DNA from: Hyphomonas johnsonii MHS-2
Lineage (GTDB): Bacteria > Pseudomonadota > Alphaproteobacteria > Caulobacterales > Hyphomonadaceae
DNA length: 64,000 nucleotides
Assembly: GCF_000685275.1 (NCBI RefSeq)
Contig: NZ_ARYK01000011.1
Span: forward strand, 26,531 to 90,530
Reading direction: 5' to 3'
Both the position numbers and the translations under genes were made by a program. This document shows positions 52,701 to 60,321 of this stretch, piece by piece. The notes under the pieces were generated by a model, which did not search any database, had not been told where the DNA came from, and was given only the letters and a program-made list of their open reading frames with translations. Within the stretch, counting starts at the first letter, position 1. Every line of letters starts with the position of its first letter.

Positions 52701-52946
52701 AACAAGGTCCTCGACGATTTGCGGGCTTTGGCCTGGAAAATCGGTGCGGATGATGACTTGCGTGTCGGTGAGATCCGGCACGGCATCAAGCGGCGTACGT
52801 TCAACGGCCATCCATCCCGCGAAGGCGAGTCCCGCGCAGAGGACGAGGACGATGAGCTGGTTCGAAACCGACCAGGAGATCAGTTTCGCAATGGCGGACT
52901 TTGCAGGATCGCGCCCACCAAGATCGTGGATATGATTGTCTGGCAT
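49722..52946 (-). CDS. cusA: Heavy-metal RND efflux pump, CusA/CzcA family
   Basis: A 1074-aa inner-membrane RND transporter. The first helix lies in LIVLVLCAGLAFAGWMAVE and is followed by TPLDAVPDLTDTQVIIRTDFPGQSP, typical of the HME subfamily. TM4 has SLGGIAIAIGAMVDASIVLVEN with the proton-relay Asp. The periplasmic segments LYMPTTLPGVS and GIKVTGDDL are close to CusA, which favours monovalent Cu/Ag over divalent Zn/Co/Cd. It follows cusB by 9 bp and overlaps cusF. Substrate assignment leans on the CusF-like neighbour. Confidence 0.9.
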   Translation of the reverse strand: MPDNHIHDLGGRDPAKSAIAKLISWSVSNQLIVLVLCAGLAFAGWMAVERTPLDAVPDLTDTQVIIRTDFPGQSPQIVEDLVTYPLSTNLLGLPKTKDVRGSSMFGTSFVYVIFEDGVDLYWARSRVLEALSRLGTTLPDGVVPQLGPDATGVGWVYQYALVDKTGNTDLAELRSLQDWFLKLELSGVAGVSEVASVGGFVREYQVLVDPNLLRSYDISLRRVSEAVKTASSEVGGRVLEQGESEFVIRSSGYVDEQPDLEQVVLYASDGTPVLLSAVARIVEGPALRRGIVELNGEGETVAGIVIMRDGENALTVIDRVKAKLAELQRGLPEGVEIVTVYDRAPLIEGAVEYLKKKLLEEGVAVAFVILIFLLHVRSSLVAIITLPLGVLGAFLIMSLQGVTANIMSLGGIAIAIGAMVDASIVLVENGSRKLADLGDKATTSDRRATLLASAQEVGPGIFFSLLIITVSFLPVFALTGESYRLFSPLAFTKTYAMAFAAILSVTLVPVLMHYLMRGKFRPETANPLNRFFIWIYKPLLHAALRFKWVTLAIALLLTASVIIPAQRLGTEFMPALYEGELLYMPTTLPGVSSTKMREILGQTNRLLMTVPEVERVFGKAGRADTATDPAPLTMIETWIKLKPKSEWRPDITVDDITAELDARLQMPGLVNSWGYPIKIRMDMVSTGVRTPIGIKVTGDDLVEIERIARDIEAVVSEVPGTRSAFADRVLGGKYLDITPDRAELARRNIDMGVFQTVVQTALGGMRLAQSVEGRERYNIILRYDRPFRESPGDLESILVPTPTGAHIPLGDLATIAFNEGPPMIRSENARLTGWVFVDIAGRDMGGFVSEARQAVTDAITLPPGYAVEFAGQYKQMEEAAARLQIAIPAAVMLIFLLLMLHFGRLDRTAIIMLSLPFGMVGGLWAVWLAGYNLSVAVAVGFIALGGIAVETAVIMLLYIDGQVREEQPTNRTELFGAISRGAAMRVRPKLMTVLTILVGLSPVFLTDGLGADVMRRIALPMLGGMVSTLLLTLIVIPAIYYIWVGRSFSVCGVLQPDDTRKTLPTSDPLGEPKQ

Positions 52947-52955
52947 GATCGTGTC

Positions 52956-54815
52956 CTACCGATGCCTGGCGTCGGGATCGGCTGGGTCGCCTGCTGCGCG
53001 GCCTAAATCCACCGCGGCCATGGGGTCTGGCCAGGCGATGGCTTTGGCCGGCTTGTTGCCATACGGATTGCGTGGTTCGCCGCCTTCCTGAAGCCAGAGG
53101 CGTCCGGTCCCGTCTTCCCTGAACAGGGAGAGTCCGGCATCGCGGTAGTGAACGGGCGCCCCTTCCAGAAGCCAGGGCTCGAGCACTGTCATCAGGCGTG
53201 AAAGTTCGGCCGCGAGTGCATCACCTTCGCTGGCGCCCTTTGCGGCCCTGAGGGCGGCTTCGGCTTCTGTCAAAACAGGGACGAGCTTTGTGTCAGCAAA
53301 TCGCACCTTGAGGGTTGCGCTCATGCTGAGAGCGGGGTCGATGAAAAAGGGATCGATCCTGTAATCGTCGGTAAGGGCTTCATGGAAATAAAGTGCCATG
53401 TCCGTGAAGTGGTCGATTCCGGCCAGGGTCGTGGCATCGACGGGCAGCTGGCCGAGCGGCGTGTCAGGTCCGGCCATCATGACGACGGGGGCTTGCAGCT
53501 TTGAAAAGCCCTCGCGCAGATTGACTTCGCTATCGAGCATGAACTGGCCGCTGACCACGACCCGCTCACCTGATGCGAGGCCGCCAAGGATTTCGGTTCG
53601 GCCACTGGCGTTGAGCCCGGTCTGGACGCTCCGGCCAACAAAGCGGCCATTTCCCAGCGCGAGAATGACGTGTGAGCCGCGACTATCGCGCAAGACAGAT
53701 TCGGTCGGGACAGAAAGCCTTGGCTCGCCGCCAAGGTCCATGGAGATGTCCGCATAGGCGCCGGGCCGGAGATAGCCAGCGACATTGTCAACTTCGATCC
53801 GAACGTCGCCTGTGCGGGTTTTCGGATTAATTTCCGGATAGATGTAATTGATCCGGCCTTCAGCGGGGGCGCCGGGCGCGCTCGGAAAGTCGAGACGCAC
53901 AGGCATGCCGGTATCGACGAGGGCAAGATCCTGCTCCGGTACCCTGGCTATGATCCAGACACCGGAATAGGACTGCAGGCGCAGGATCGGCGTGCCGGGT
54001 CTGATGAAGTCGCCCTCTCGCACCTGGAGCGAAGCGACAATCCCGCCGGACTCCGCGTAAACGGGTACACGTTCAATTATATTTCGGGTTTCGGTCAGCC
54101 GGTTGATCGTGCTCGTCTGCATGCCGAGCGAGCGCAGGCGTTGTCTGACAGCGCCAATCCGGTTCTCATTCCCGATCTTGAGAGAATTGAGGTAATCCTT
54201 CTGGGCGGCGATCAGGTCGGGGCTATAGACACGGTAGAGCAATGCGCCGGGGCGAACGGTGTCGCCTTCCGCTCGCACACGCAAATCCTCAATCCAGCCT
54301 TCGATACGTGACACCGCAACATTCTCAAGCCGTTCATTCGTTTCGACGGTCCCGAATGCGCGCAGCGAACGTCCAAAATTGGCGATCTCGACCGGCGCGA
54401 TACGCACGCCCATGGTCTGGATCATTTCAGGGGCAACGGCGATGGAACCATCAGCATGCGATAGGTCGGCATAGACCGGAATGTAATCCATGCCCATCGA
54501 GTCTTTCTTTGGAGTCGGTGATGTGTCGGCCTGACCCATGGGGTGCTTGTAATAAAGGATTTCAGCCGTTCCTGCGCCGCTTCTGGTTCCGGAAGCAGGG
54601 CTGGCCGGAACAAGGTCCATGCCGCAGATCGGGCAGGTGCCGTCCGGATCCGTCGAGATGTAGTGCGGGTGCATCGGGCAGGTGTATTGTGCTGCTTCAG
54701 TCGCGTTACGGGGCTGGGCTTGCGGCGCAGACGCATCGGGTGCGGACGTCGTGCCGCCGCAAGCTGAGAGAAGCAGCGTGAGCGCTGAGGCTGTGAGGAA
54801 AAATATCTGTTTCAC
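52956..54815 (-). CDS. cusB: RND periplasmic adaptor, CusB family, with two metal-binding N-terminal motifs
   Basis: A 619-aa lipoprotein-type adaptor (LLSAC near residue 19). Residues 47-72 form a heavy-metal-binding motif (YTCPMHPHYISTDPDG and CPICGMDLVP), and a second, degenerate copy follows (YYKHPM and SMGMDYIPVYAD). The adaptor body has barrel-sandwich and hairpin parts (EGWIEDLRVRAEGDTVRPG; GGIVASLQVREGDFI) and the LRPGAYADISMDL beta-barrel. The last 170 residues, beginning near ALYFHEALTDDY, form a DUF3347-like helical domain often found at the end of CusB proteins. It overlaps cusC by 4 bp. Confidence 0.9.
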   Translation of the reverse strand: MKQIFFLTASALTLLLSACGGTTSAPDASAPQAQPRNATEAAQYTCPMHPHYISTDPDGTCPICGMDLVPASPASGTRSGAGTAEILYYKHPMGQADTSPTPKKDSMGMDYIPVYADLSHADGSIAVAPEMIQTMGVRIAPVEIANFGRSLRAFGTVETNERLENVAVSRIEGWIEDLRVRAEGDTVRPGALLYRVYSPDLIAAQKDYLNSLKIGNENRIGAVRQRLRSLGMQTSTINRLTETRNIIERVPVYAESGGIVASLQVREGDFIRPGTPILRLQSYSGVWIIARVPEQDLALVDTGMPVRLDFPSAPGAPAEGRINYIYPEINPKTRTGDVRIEVDNVAGYLRPGAYADISMDLGGEPRLSVPTESVLRDSRGSHVILALGNGRFVGRSVQTGLNASGRTEILGGLASGERVVVSGQFMLDSEVNLREGFSKLQAPVVMMAGPDTPLGQLPVDATTLAGIDHFTDMALYFHEALTDDYRIDPFFIDPALSMSATLKVRFADTKLVPVLTEAEAALRAAKGASEGDALAAELSRLMTVLEPWLLEGAPVHYRDAGLSLFREDGTGRLWLQEGGEPRNPYGNKPAKAIAWPDPMAAVDLGRAAGDPADPDARHR

Positions 54816-56023
54816 TGTGTGACCAAAAGCGCATTCATGCGCGCTGTGGCTGTGGCGATACGCGCTTGTTCGCCAGCCATCTCTGAACGGAGTTTGAGTA
54901 TGGCGAGTTCGCCATCAATGATCGGTGCATAGTCACCGACCCCAGATTCATAGATCGTGGTCCGGGACGTGATTTCGTCTTCGATCGCGACAATCTTCCG
55001 GGACAGGACAGCTGCGCTTTGCTCTGCTGTCAGGCGCATGGACCGATACGTTGAATACTGGGCGGCGGCGGTTCTTGCGGCCGCTGAAAAGTTGGCGCGG
55101 GCGGCGGCGCGTTCAGCCTTGGCGGCGCGCAAACGCGGTGCTTGGTTCTTGCTTGCCCAGAAAGGAACTGTCACGCTGACCATGCCTGACACCCAGTCGT
55201 CACCGGTATAGTTGGCACCTGATTCCCGCTGCTGGTAGGTCAGTTGCACGCCCCATTCCGGTTTCCAGCCGGCTTTGGCGTCATCGATCCCGCGATCGCG
55301 GACGGCGATGCCGGCGTCAGCGACGCGCACGGCATGGAACGCCATGGCGTCTCCCGACCAATCGATGGGCATCACCGGCGGCGGCGGCGTGTCCGGTACC
55401 GTTCCCAGAAGCTCAACCAGGCGCGCATCGATTTGTTCGGCCTGGCCGTTCAATTCCACCAGCGTTCGATCAAGCTCAGCGCGTTCGCCCTCAATTTCAG
55501 CCAACCGGAACAAAGCAGGGCGTCCTGCATCGAGTTCCCGTTCTGCGACTCGCGTCAGGGCGTCGTATTTTTCTGTGCGCTCTTCTGCGAGATCGCGCTG
55601 GATGCGGGTGCGCTGTTTTTCATGGAGCAGTGCGATGAGGTCGCCCCGGAGGGCTGCATAGCGCTGCGCGCGCATTTCACGTATTTCACTGGCGCGGGCA
55701 AGGGCTTCTCCGGCACGGGCATTTCGGCCAGCAAGGCTCGGGAATTTCTGCTGGATGCCAACCGATTTACTGGTCGGCAGGAAATCACTGAACGAGGGAT
55801 CGAAAATGGGAAAGTTATTAATCCCGGCTGAAATCACGGGATCCGGCAACGCAGTGGCGGCATTTGCGCGCTCGCGGTTCGCTTCGGCCTGCCATGCCAT
55901 GGCTTGCAGACTTGGATGGTCGTGCAGCGCAGATTCCAGATCAGGAAAACTCTGGGCATCAGCCGCCGCAATCAGCGCGGAGGATATCCCGGCACAGGCC
56001 AGGAGCAAACGAGGACGAAACAT
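54812..56023 (-). CDS. cusC: TolC-family outer-membrane efflux protein
   Basis: A 403-aa outer-membrane factor with signal peptide (MFRPRLLLACAGISS, cleaved after ADA). ATG 56023 has AGGAA upstream. LESALHDHPSLQAMAWQAEANRERANAATALPDP (two halves within residues 30-62) is the first helical repeat, and the second half repeats the coiled-coil pattern (ERAAARANFSAAARTAAAQYSTYRS). It completes the CusCBA tripartite pump with the next two genes. Confidence 0.88.
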   Translation of the reverse strand: MFRPRLLLACAGISSALIAAADAQSFPDLESALHDHPSLQAMAWQAEANRERANAATALPDPVISAGINNFPIFDPSFSDFLPTSKSVGIQQKFPSLAGRNARAGEALARASEIREMRAQRYAALRGDLIALLHEKQRTRIQRDLAEERTEKYDALTRVAERELDAGRPALFRLAEIEGERAELDRTLVELNGQAEQIDARLVELLGTVPDTPPPPVMPIDWSGDAMAFHAVRVADAGIAVRDRGIDDAKAGWKPEWGVQLTYQQRESGANYTGDDWVSGMVSVTVPFWASKNQAPRLRAAKAERAAARANFSAAARTAAAQYSTYRSMRLTAEQSAAVLSRKIVAIEDEITSRTTIYESGVGDYAPIIDGELAILKLRSEMAGEQARIATATARMNALLVTQ

Positions 56024-56104
56024 GGGAAATTCCTGTGTTCTGAAAACGGACGGGTACAAGGCGCGTTATCCTCTTGGATATCGCGCGCATGGAGACCGTC
56101 TGGA

Positions 56105-56515
56105 TCAGACCAGGAGGCGTTGCTTCAGCGAGATGGGGGTGGTGGACAATTGCGGCGAGGCGCGTGGTGGCCCCGTTGTTCGTAGGGTGCGGGGTGTGCC
56201 GTACCCGGTCCAGCGATTGACCTCTGCCGGCGACAGATCAAGCTGACCTGCCGAGGAGAGCAGAGTGGCCTGATCAGTTGTCCTTGAGGCGAGCATCGCG
56301 GATTCACAATCCGCACAACCGGGGCAGTCTGCCACCATATCGCTGGGCATTGGTTTGGCGGCGTTAGGTGCCATCTCGTCATGACAGGGCAGTGCTTCAG
56401 CTTGAATTGTCATTGCGTGCGTCTGGGCGTGACCGGTCATACAACACGCCATGATGGGGGTCGCCGCAAGTGCAGCAACCGCAAGAATCATCGAAAGGCG
56501 GGTAAACAAAGTCAT
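56105..56515 (-). CDS. Small exported Cys/Met/His-rich protein, probable metal-responsive
   Basis: A 136-aa exported protein. ATG 56515 gives a signal peptide ending ATPIMA. The mature start is CCMTGHAQTHAM, then ALPCHDEMAP and CPGCADCESAM, so eight or so soft-metal ligands cluster in the first 60 residues. The C-terminal half is polar and featureless. No family is certain; it resembles the small hypothetical leaders found before copper efflux operons. It is the first gene of the cus operon, 81 bp before cusC, and may bind copper or act as a regulatory leader. Confidence 0.65.
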   Translation of the reverse strand: MTLFTRLSMILAVAALAATPIMACCMTGHAQTHAMTIQAEALPCHDEMAPNAAKPMPSDMVADCPGCADCESAMLASRTTDQATLLSSAGQLDLSPAEVNRWTGYGTPRTLRTTGPPRASPQLSTTPISLKQRLLV

Positions 56516-56619
56516 AAACTGGCAGGTAACACCAGAGGCGCTAAAGCGCAAATACGGTCAGGGGGGATTGCCAGGGCAAACGCCTTCAGATGAGTGATAG
56601 GGCGTTTAAACTGGACAGA

Positions 56620-57437
56620 TTGTAGTGTCAGTCTAATGCGAACCGGGTTCGGTTATTCGCGTATAAGCAGGTGCTAGGCGACAAGAAGATCGCGCAACTC
56701 GTGAAGGGCGGCAGCGTGTTTTGTTTGAACCGAGTTTTGATGTTGATTTGCCTTTCGAAGTTGAAGTGATTGTGCACTGAGGAATGGATTGAAACGAATT
56801 TCTGTTAACTTCGCATGCGCCGGAAACGAAACATCGCTCGCTCTCGTGTGCGGAAGGGCAGGTGTGAATTCTTGGCGCGATTATTCAGAAGTCGGCCCGC
56901 TTCCAGGCGATCTTTGTTCCCGATGACTTTCCTCGCGGCCCGGTAGGAAGGACACTTGTCCGTCGCGACGATGTGCGGGCTGCCATAGCGCTTCGTTGCT
57001 TTCTTAAAGAATTTCAAGGCAGCGGCTTTGTCGCGCTTCCTTGTGACATTGGGTTCGAAAACAGCGTCTTCATGGTCGACAGCCCGCCAAAGATAGTGCC
57101 TCTCGCCGCATATCTTCACGAATACGTCGTTCAAGTGCTACCGTTAATGTGGGCTACGTCGCATCGATTCCGATCGGCATTTCCGGATTTTGCAAGCGAA
57201 GTATGTGCCGAACCGATCGACCCAGAGACGGACGTTTTCGTGGCAGACATCGATGCCGCACTCGTGGAGAAGGTCTTCAACGTTTCTCAGGGGCGGAGCG
57301 GGTATTGGACATAGACGCGTACGCTTAGCCAGATGATCTCGGGCGAAGTCTTGAAGTGGCAAAATGGGTTCTTGGCCATATTAGAAGGCTAAACGCCCGG
57401 ATATGCGTGTCTCATGGCCGGTTCGCCTGACAATGCC
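56620..57437 (-). mobile_element. IS6-like element, full length but decayed (about 818 bp)
   Basis: The left end TGTAGTGTCAGTCTAATGCG and right end GACAATGCC correspond to the ends of the 40562-41375 element, and the interior aligns throughout. The transposase is broken. It separates the cus operon from the BlaI region and supplies the sequence immediately upstream of the BlaI operator (40 bp). Confidence 0.8.
56673..57376 (-). pseudogene. IS6-family transposase, inactivated
   Basis: Pieces remain in frame: VCHENVRLWVDRFGTYFA at the N-terminal side and HYLWRAVDHED, VATDKCPSY and LLNNRAKNSH further on. Stop codons interrupt the WHLDE region, whose Asp has become Asn (HLNDVFV). The third catalytic residue, Glu in NRAENS, is Lys. 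Two of three DDE residues are therefore lost. Ends are estimated from the copy at 40562. Confidence 0.75.
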
Positions 57438-57478
57438 TGCATTTTAGGCGGAGAGCAGGGAACGTGGTGTCTTAGCTA

Positions 57479-57501
57479 AAAACACATTGACCGTCGGTTT
57501 T
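57479..57501. promoter_or_regulatory. Shared 23-bp motif, copy 1 (BlaI operon)
   Basis: AAAACACATTGAC, C, GTCGGTTTT; the outer parts form an imperfect dyad (AAAAC...GTTTT). It contains TTGACC, which could serve as a -35 box with TACGCT 17 bp on. It is 46 bp upstream of the blaI-like start. Copy 3 differs at one position of 23. Confidence 0.65.
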
Positions 57502-57547
57502 ATTCAAAATACGCTCAACCTATCAATTTGTCCCGGAAGGCTTTTAC

Positions 57548-57967
57548 ATGTCGGTGCGAACTGGAAAAATTGCTCTGGGTCCGCTTGAGATTTCGATCCT
57601 GAGGTATCTTTGGCGTAAAGAGGGCGCTGAAGTTAAGACTGTTTTCCGCGAATTGGGTTCGTCAGATGCGAACTCGCTGAATACGGTGCAATCCGCCATG
57701 GAGCGACTTTTCCGCAAGGGGCTATTGTCCCGCGAGAAGGTCAGTCACGCCTATGTTTATCGGGCCGAAGTAAACCGCATGCAGATGATATCCCGGGTGA
57801 TCGATGATATCCTGCAATCGTTCACGACGGATTCCAAAGACAGTTATCTCCTCGCCTTTCTGGACCATGCGGTGGAAAGCGACACACAGGCCCTGGACAT
57901 GCTGGAGCAGATGATCAAGGACAAGCGCGAAGCGGCGGCAGCCAAATCCGGAGAGGGGAATGGTTAG
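57548..57967 (+). CDS. BlaI/MecI-family transcriptional repressor
   Basis: A 139-aa winged-helix repressor. LGPLEISILRYLWRKEGAEVKTVFREL (10-36, two halves) and NTVQSAMERLFRKGLLSREK (45-64) are the BlaI DNA-binding pattern. The C-terminal helices (SRVIDDILQSF and FLDHAVESDTQALDMLEQMI) form the dimer part where BlaR1-type proteases cut. It has GGAAGG upstream and overlaps the M56 gene by 8 bp. The repeat AAAACACATTGAC...GTCGGTTTT upstream is the likely operator. Confidence 0.9.
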   Translation: MSVRTGKIALGPLEISILRYLWRKEGAEVKTVFRELGSSDANSLNTVQSAMERLFRKGLLSREKVSHAYVYRAEVNRMQMISRVIDDILQSFTTDSKDSYLLAFLDHAVESDTQALDMLEQMIKDKREAAAAKSGEGNG

Positions 57968-58970
57968 CGCATCACTCTACGAGAGTTTTGGTATTGCGCT
58001 TCTCGCCGCGATTGTTGTCTTTTTTCTGGCCGGCGTTTGCCTGAGTGTTGTCTGGCCGGCCCTCCATCGCCGTCAGGCGCAGCTTAACCCACGTCACTAT
58101 TCTCGCGTTGTTTTTGGTTATGCCGCGCTTCCTCTCACGATCAGTGCGGCCGTTCTCGTCTCCTGCGCTGCCGTTCCTGTGGCAGCAGGTTTCAATGTCG
58201 TTCCCGCTCACTGTCATGTTGAATTGGCCGCTCGTGCCTGTTTACCGCACGAACCTTCGGGCGTTGCGGGACTCTGGTTCAGCCTGTTTGCCGCGATGAT
58301 GATCATTCTATGTGGTGGAATGACCGCGCTTAGCACGTGGCGCCTGTTCGTGCATTCCCAACTCTGCCGAAAACTTGATCTGTGTTGTTCTTTTGATGCA
58401 CGACTAGACGCGTGGGTTCTGGATACCGACAGGTCGGTAGCGTTCTGCGTGGGTATCCTTCAGCGGCGCGTCATCATAAGCCGAGGCTTGATCCAGAGAC
58501 TGGAGCCGGACGAATTGGATATCGTCCTCTATCATGAACGCAGCCATGCGAACCGGTTTGACGGCATCGGAATGTTCATCCTGCAAATACTGACCGTTCC
58601 ATTTCTGCCGCGCGCGAAAGCAGGTCTGACTGAAGAGTTCTTACTCTCGGCAGAATTTGAATGCGATCGTTTTGCCGCTGAACAATGCGGGGATGGGCTC
58701 GCGGTTGCGGACATGCTTGTAAAGCTTGGGCGCATTCGATTGGGCGAAATGATGGAAATCGGTGCGCGTGAAGACACATATGTATTCTCCGTTTTCGGCC
58801 AATCAATTGAAAGACGGGTTGCCTGGCTTATCAATACGCCGGGCTCGAGTGAGCAGGGGCTGTCTGAGATAATCGAACGGCTGATTTGCTACACGGTCAT
58901 TGCCGCATTCATCCTGGCAGAACCGATACATCATGCGCTCGAAAAAGCGCTTGGCTATCTTTTGAAATAA
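57960..58970 (+). CDS. M56-family membrane metallopeptidase (BlaR1-like, no sensor domain)
   Basis: A 336-aa membrane protein. Helices lie near residues 8-30, 55-78 and 98-118, with a last one near 305-325. The cytoplasmic zinc motif is HERSH (His192, Glu193, His196) in LYHERSHANRFD. The third ligand is probably the Glu of EFECDRFAAEQC. BlaR1/MecR1 proteins carry a C-terminal penicillin-binding sensor of about 250 aa; none is present, so the signal must be sensed by the membrane part or a partner. With the overlapping BlaI gene it forms a protease-controlled switch, probably for the outer-membrane genes downstream. Confidence 0.85.
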   Translation: MVSASLYESFGIALLAAIVVFFLAGVCLSVVWPALHRRQAQLNPRHYSRVVFGYAALPLTISAAVLVSCAAVPVAAGFNVVPAHCHVELAARACLPHEPSGVAGLWFSLFAAMMIILCGGMTALSTWRLFVHSQLCRKLDLCCSFDARLDAWVLDTDRSVAFCVGILQRRVIISRGLIQRLEPDELDIVLYHERSHANRFDGIGMFILQILTVPFLPRAKAGLTEEFLLSAEFECDRFAAEQCGDGLAVADMLVKLGRIRLGEMMEIGAREDTYVFSVFGQSIERRVAWLINTPGSSEQGLSEIIERLICYTVIAAFILAEPIHHALEKALGYLLK

Positions 58971-59007
58971 TCTGGCGCCCAATTGCATTCGGCGTCGACG
59001 CAACTAA

Positions 59008-59030
59008 AAAACCGATTAATGGTCGGTGTT
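59008..59030. promoter_or_regulatory. Shared 23-bp motif, copy 2 (outer-membrane protein gene)
   Basis: AAAACCGATTAAT then GGTCGGTGTT; 17 of 23 positions equal copy 1 and the dyad is better (ACCGA...TCGGT). It ends 25 bp before ATG 59056, overlapping the expected transcription start or ribosome-loading zone. Confidence 0.55.
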
Positions 59031-59055
59031 TAATCTGAGGGAAGAGCTGCATATC

Positions 59056-59853
59056 ATGAGTAATCCCAACGCGAGCAAGGCTATGCGAGTTTGGCCGGTT
59101 CCGTCGGCTAAGGTAAGGGCAACTGGCAGCGGACGGTTTGTGAAAGCTCTCATGTCGGTCGGTGCGTGTATCGGATTTGCGCCACTGATGGCTCAGGCGG
59201 AGGGCGCACGCTTCCTGGTGGAATCAGTCATGTCGTCCGCTGTGATGGACCGCGGCGAGCAAATCGGCAGTTCATCACTCGAGATCGCCTCTGGTGTCGA
59301 ATTTCCGGTTGGCGACAGCTTTCTCTACGGTGCGGTCTATCGACGGGTAACACTGGAAGACAAGGCGATCTTTGAAGATGAGGCCGATTACTCTGTCGGC
59401 ATGATATGGGCGGGCAAGGGGTTCGCGGTGGATGTGTCATCAAACTGGCTGACTTATCCCGGGGAGGCCTCAGCCGATAGCCTTGAGTTCGATCTGGTGG
59501 TCGATCTGGATGCGCCGATGTCGCCGACCATTCTCGGATTCTATGACGCGCATAATGAAGACTATGGCGTTGAAGTTTCCGGTGGACCCGAATGGGGAGC
59601 GGGGCGTTGGTCATATTACGCTATCGGACGAGGCGGCTTCGTCGTTCCAGGTGATGGGTCGGCGCAAAGGACTTATGTCGGGTTGGAATTCGGGACGGGA
59701 TATGCCGTTAGGCAAACCGTAGAAGTGGGCGCCTATTTGCGTTGGGATAGCGCGGATAAGAATTCTTTTGTGGATGGCGTGGATAATACAGGGTCCGCAA
59801 CGGAATCCCGATCAGGAATCGCTGCGGGGATAGCGCTTTCACTCGCGCTGTGA
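59056..59853 (+). CDS. Predicted outer-membrane beta-barrel protein, function unknown
   Basis: A 265-aa exported protein. ATG 59056 is used; the frame also extends to GTG 59026 inside the operator. The N-terminus is long and basic, with the hydrophobic core FVKALMSVGACIGFAPLMA (about 29-47) and likely cleavage after AQA. The mature part alternates aromatic and polar residues in amphipathic strands (YGAVYRRVTLED, YSVGMIWAGKGFAVDVSSNW, TYVGLEFGTGYAV) and ends in ALSLAL. This fits a small porin-like barrel of about ten strands. No family recognised. The shared upstream motif links it to the BlaI-type repressor. Confidence 0.7.
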   Translation: MSNPNASKAMRVWPVPSAKVRATGSGRFVKALMSVGACIGFAPLMAQAEGARFLVESVMSSAVMDRGEQIGSSSLEIASGVEFPVGDSFLYGAVYRRVTLEDKAIFEDEADYSVGMIWAGKGFAVDVSSNWLTYPGEASADSLEFDLVVDLDAPMSPTILGFYDAHNEDYGVEVSGGPEWGAGRWSYYAIGRGGFVVPGDGSAQRTYVGLEFGTGYAVRQTVEVGAYLRWDSADKNSFVDGVDNTGSATESRSGIAAGIALSLAL

Positions 59854-59911
59854 GCCCAGTAATGCAGTCTACAGATCGTTTTCAAGAACCGTTATCTTTA
59901 AGATAATCTCG

Positions 59912-59934
59912 AAAACACATTGACAGTCGGTTTT
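59912..59934. promoter_or_regulatory. Shared 23-bp motif, copy 3 (TonB receptor gene)
   Basis: AAAACACATTGAC, A, GTCGGTTTT, identical to copy 1 except one base. It contains a consensus TTGACA -35 (59920-59925) with TAGTCT about 16 bp on. A separate palindrome TTATCTT-T-AAGATAA lies 5 bp upstream (59892-59906). Confidence 0.65.
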
Positions 59935-60321
59935 TGGGCAATAGTCTTTCGGTTATGTAATGTTCACGCTGGAGCCCAAGAATTGTTCATTCTGCCGAAT
60001 ATTCTGGAAGTGCCGCAAGGTGAGACTGACAAGTGCCGAGTCGCTGCTTGCGATTCCAAATTCGGGCAGTTGGACAGATCTCCTACCTGCAACGCTCAAG
60101 CCAAGAAAATCATGACTGCCGAAGTGTCAGAACAGGCAAGCCCATACTTCGTGCCAAATTTTGAGCAAAATACCGATCATGTGTCGGTGTTTTGTGCGAG
60201 CATCCTGAATTCACGGGATTTCCCCCTTTTTAATAGTGGCCTGAATCGAAGTTCGTCAGGTTGTTTTGAGGGCCTCTATCAAGGCTAAATTATCGGAACC
60301 CAAAATCTAGGAGCGGTGGTT
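59935..60321 (+). other. Long leader/intergenic region before the TonB receptor
   Basis: About 390 bp between the promoter-like motif and the receptor's start. It is A+T-rich. An open frame covers 59920-60288 but starts inside the -35 box and has no recognisable content. No known riboswitch core is evident to me. Confidence 0.4.

Noticed and set aside
53110..53135. Another CCCTGAACAGGG palindrome
   Set aside because: It lies inside cusB coding sequence and encodes conserved-looking residues, so it is probably coincidental, not a regulatory site.
59920..60288. 122-codon open frame
   Set aside because: It begins inside the promoter/operator motif, has no ribosome site, and its translation has no recognisable motif.
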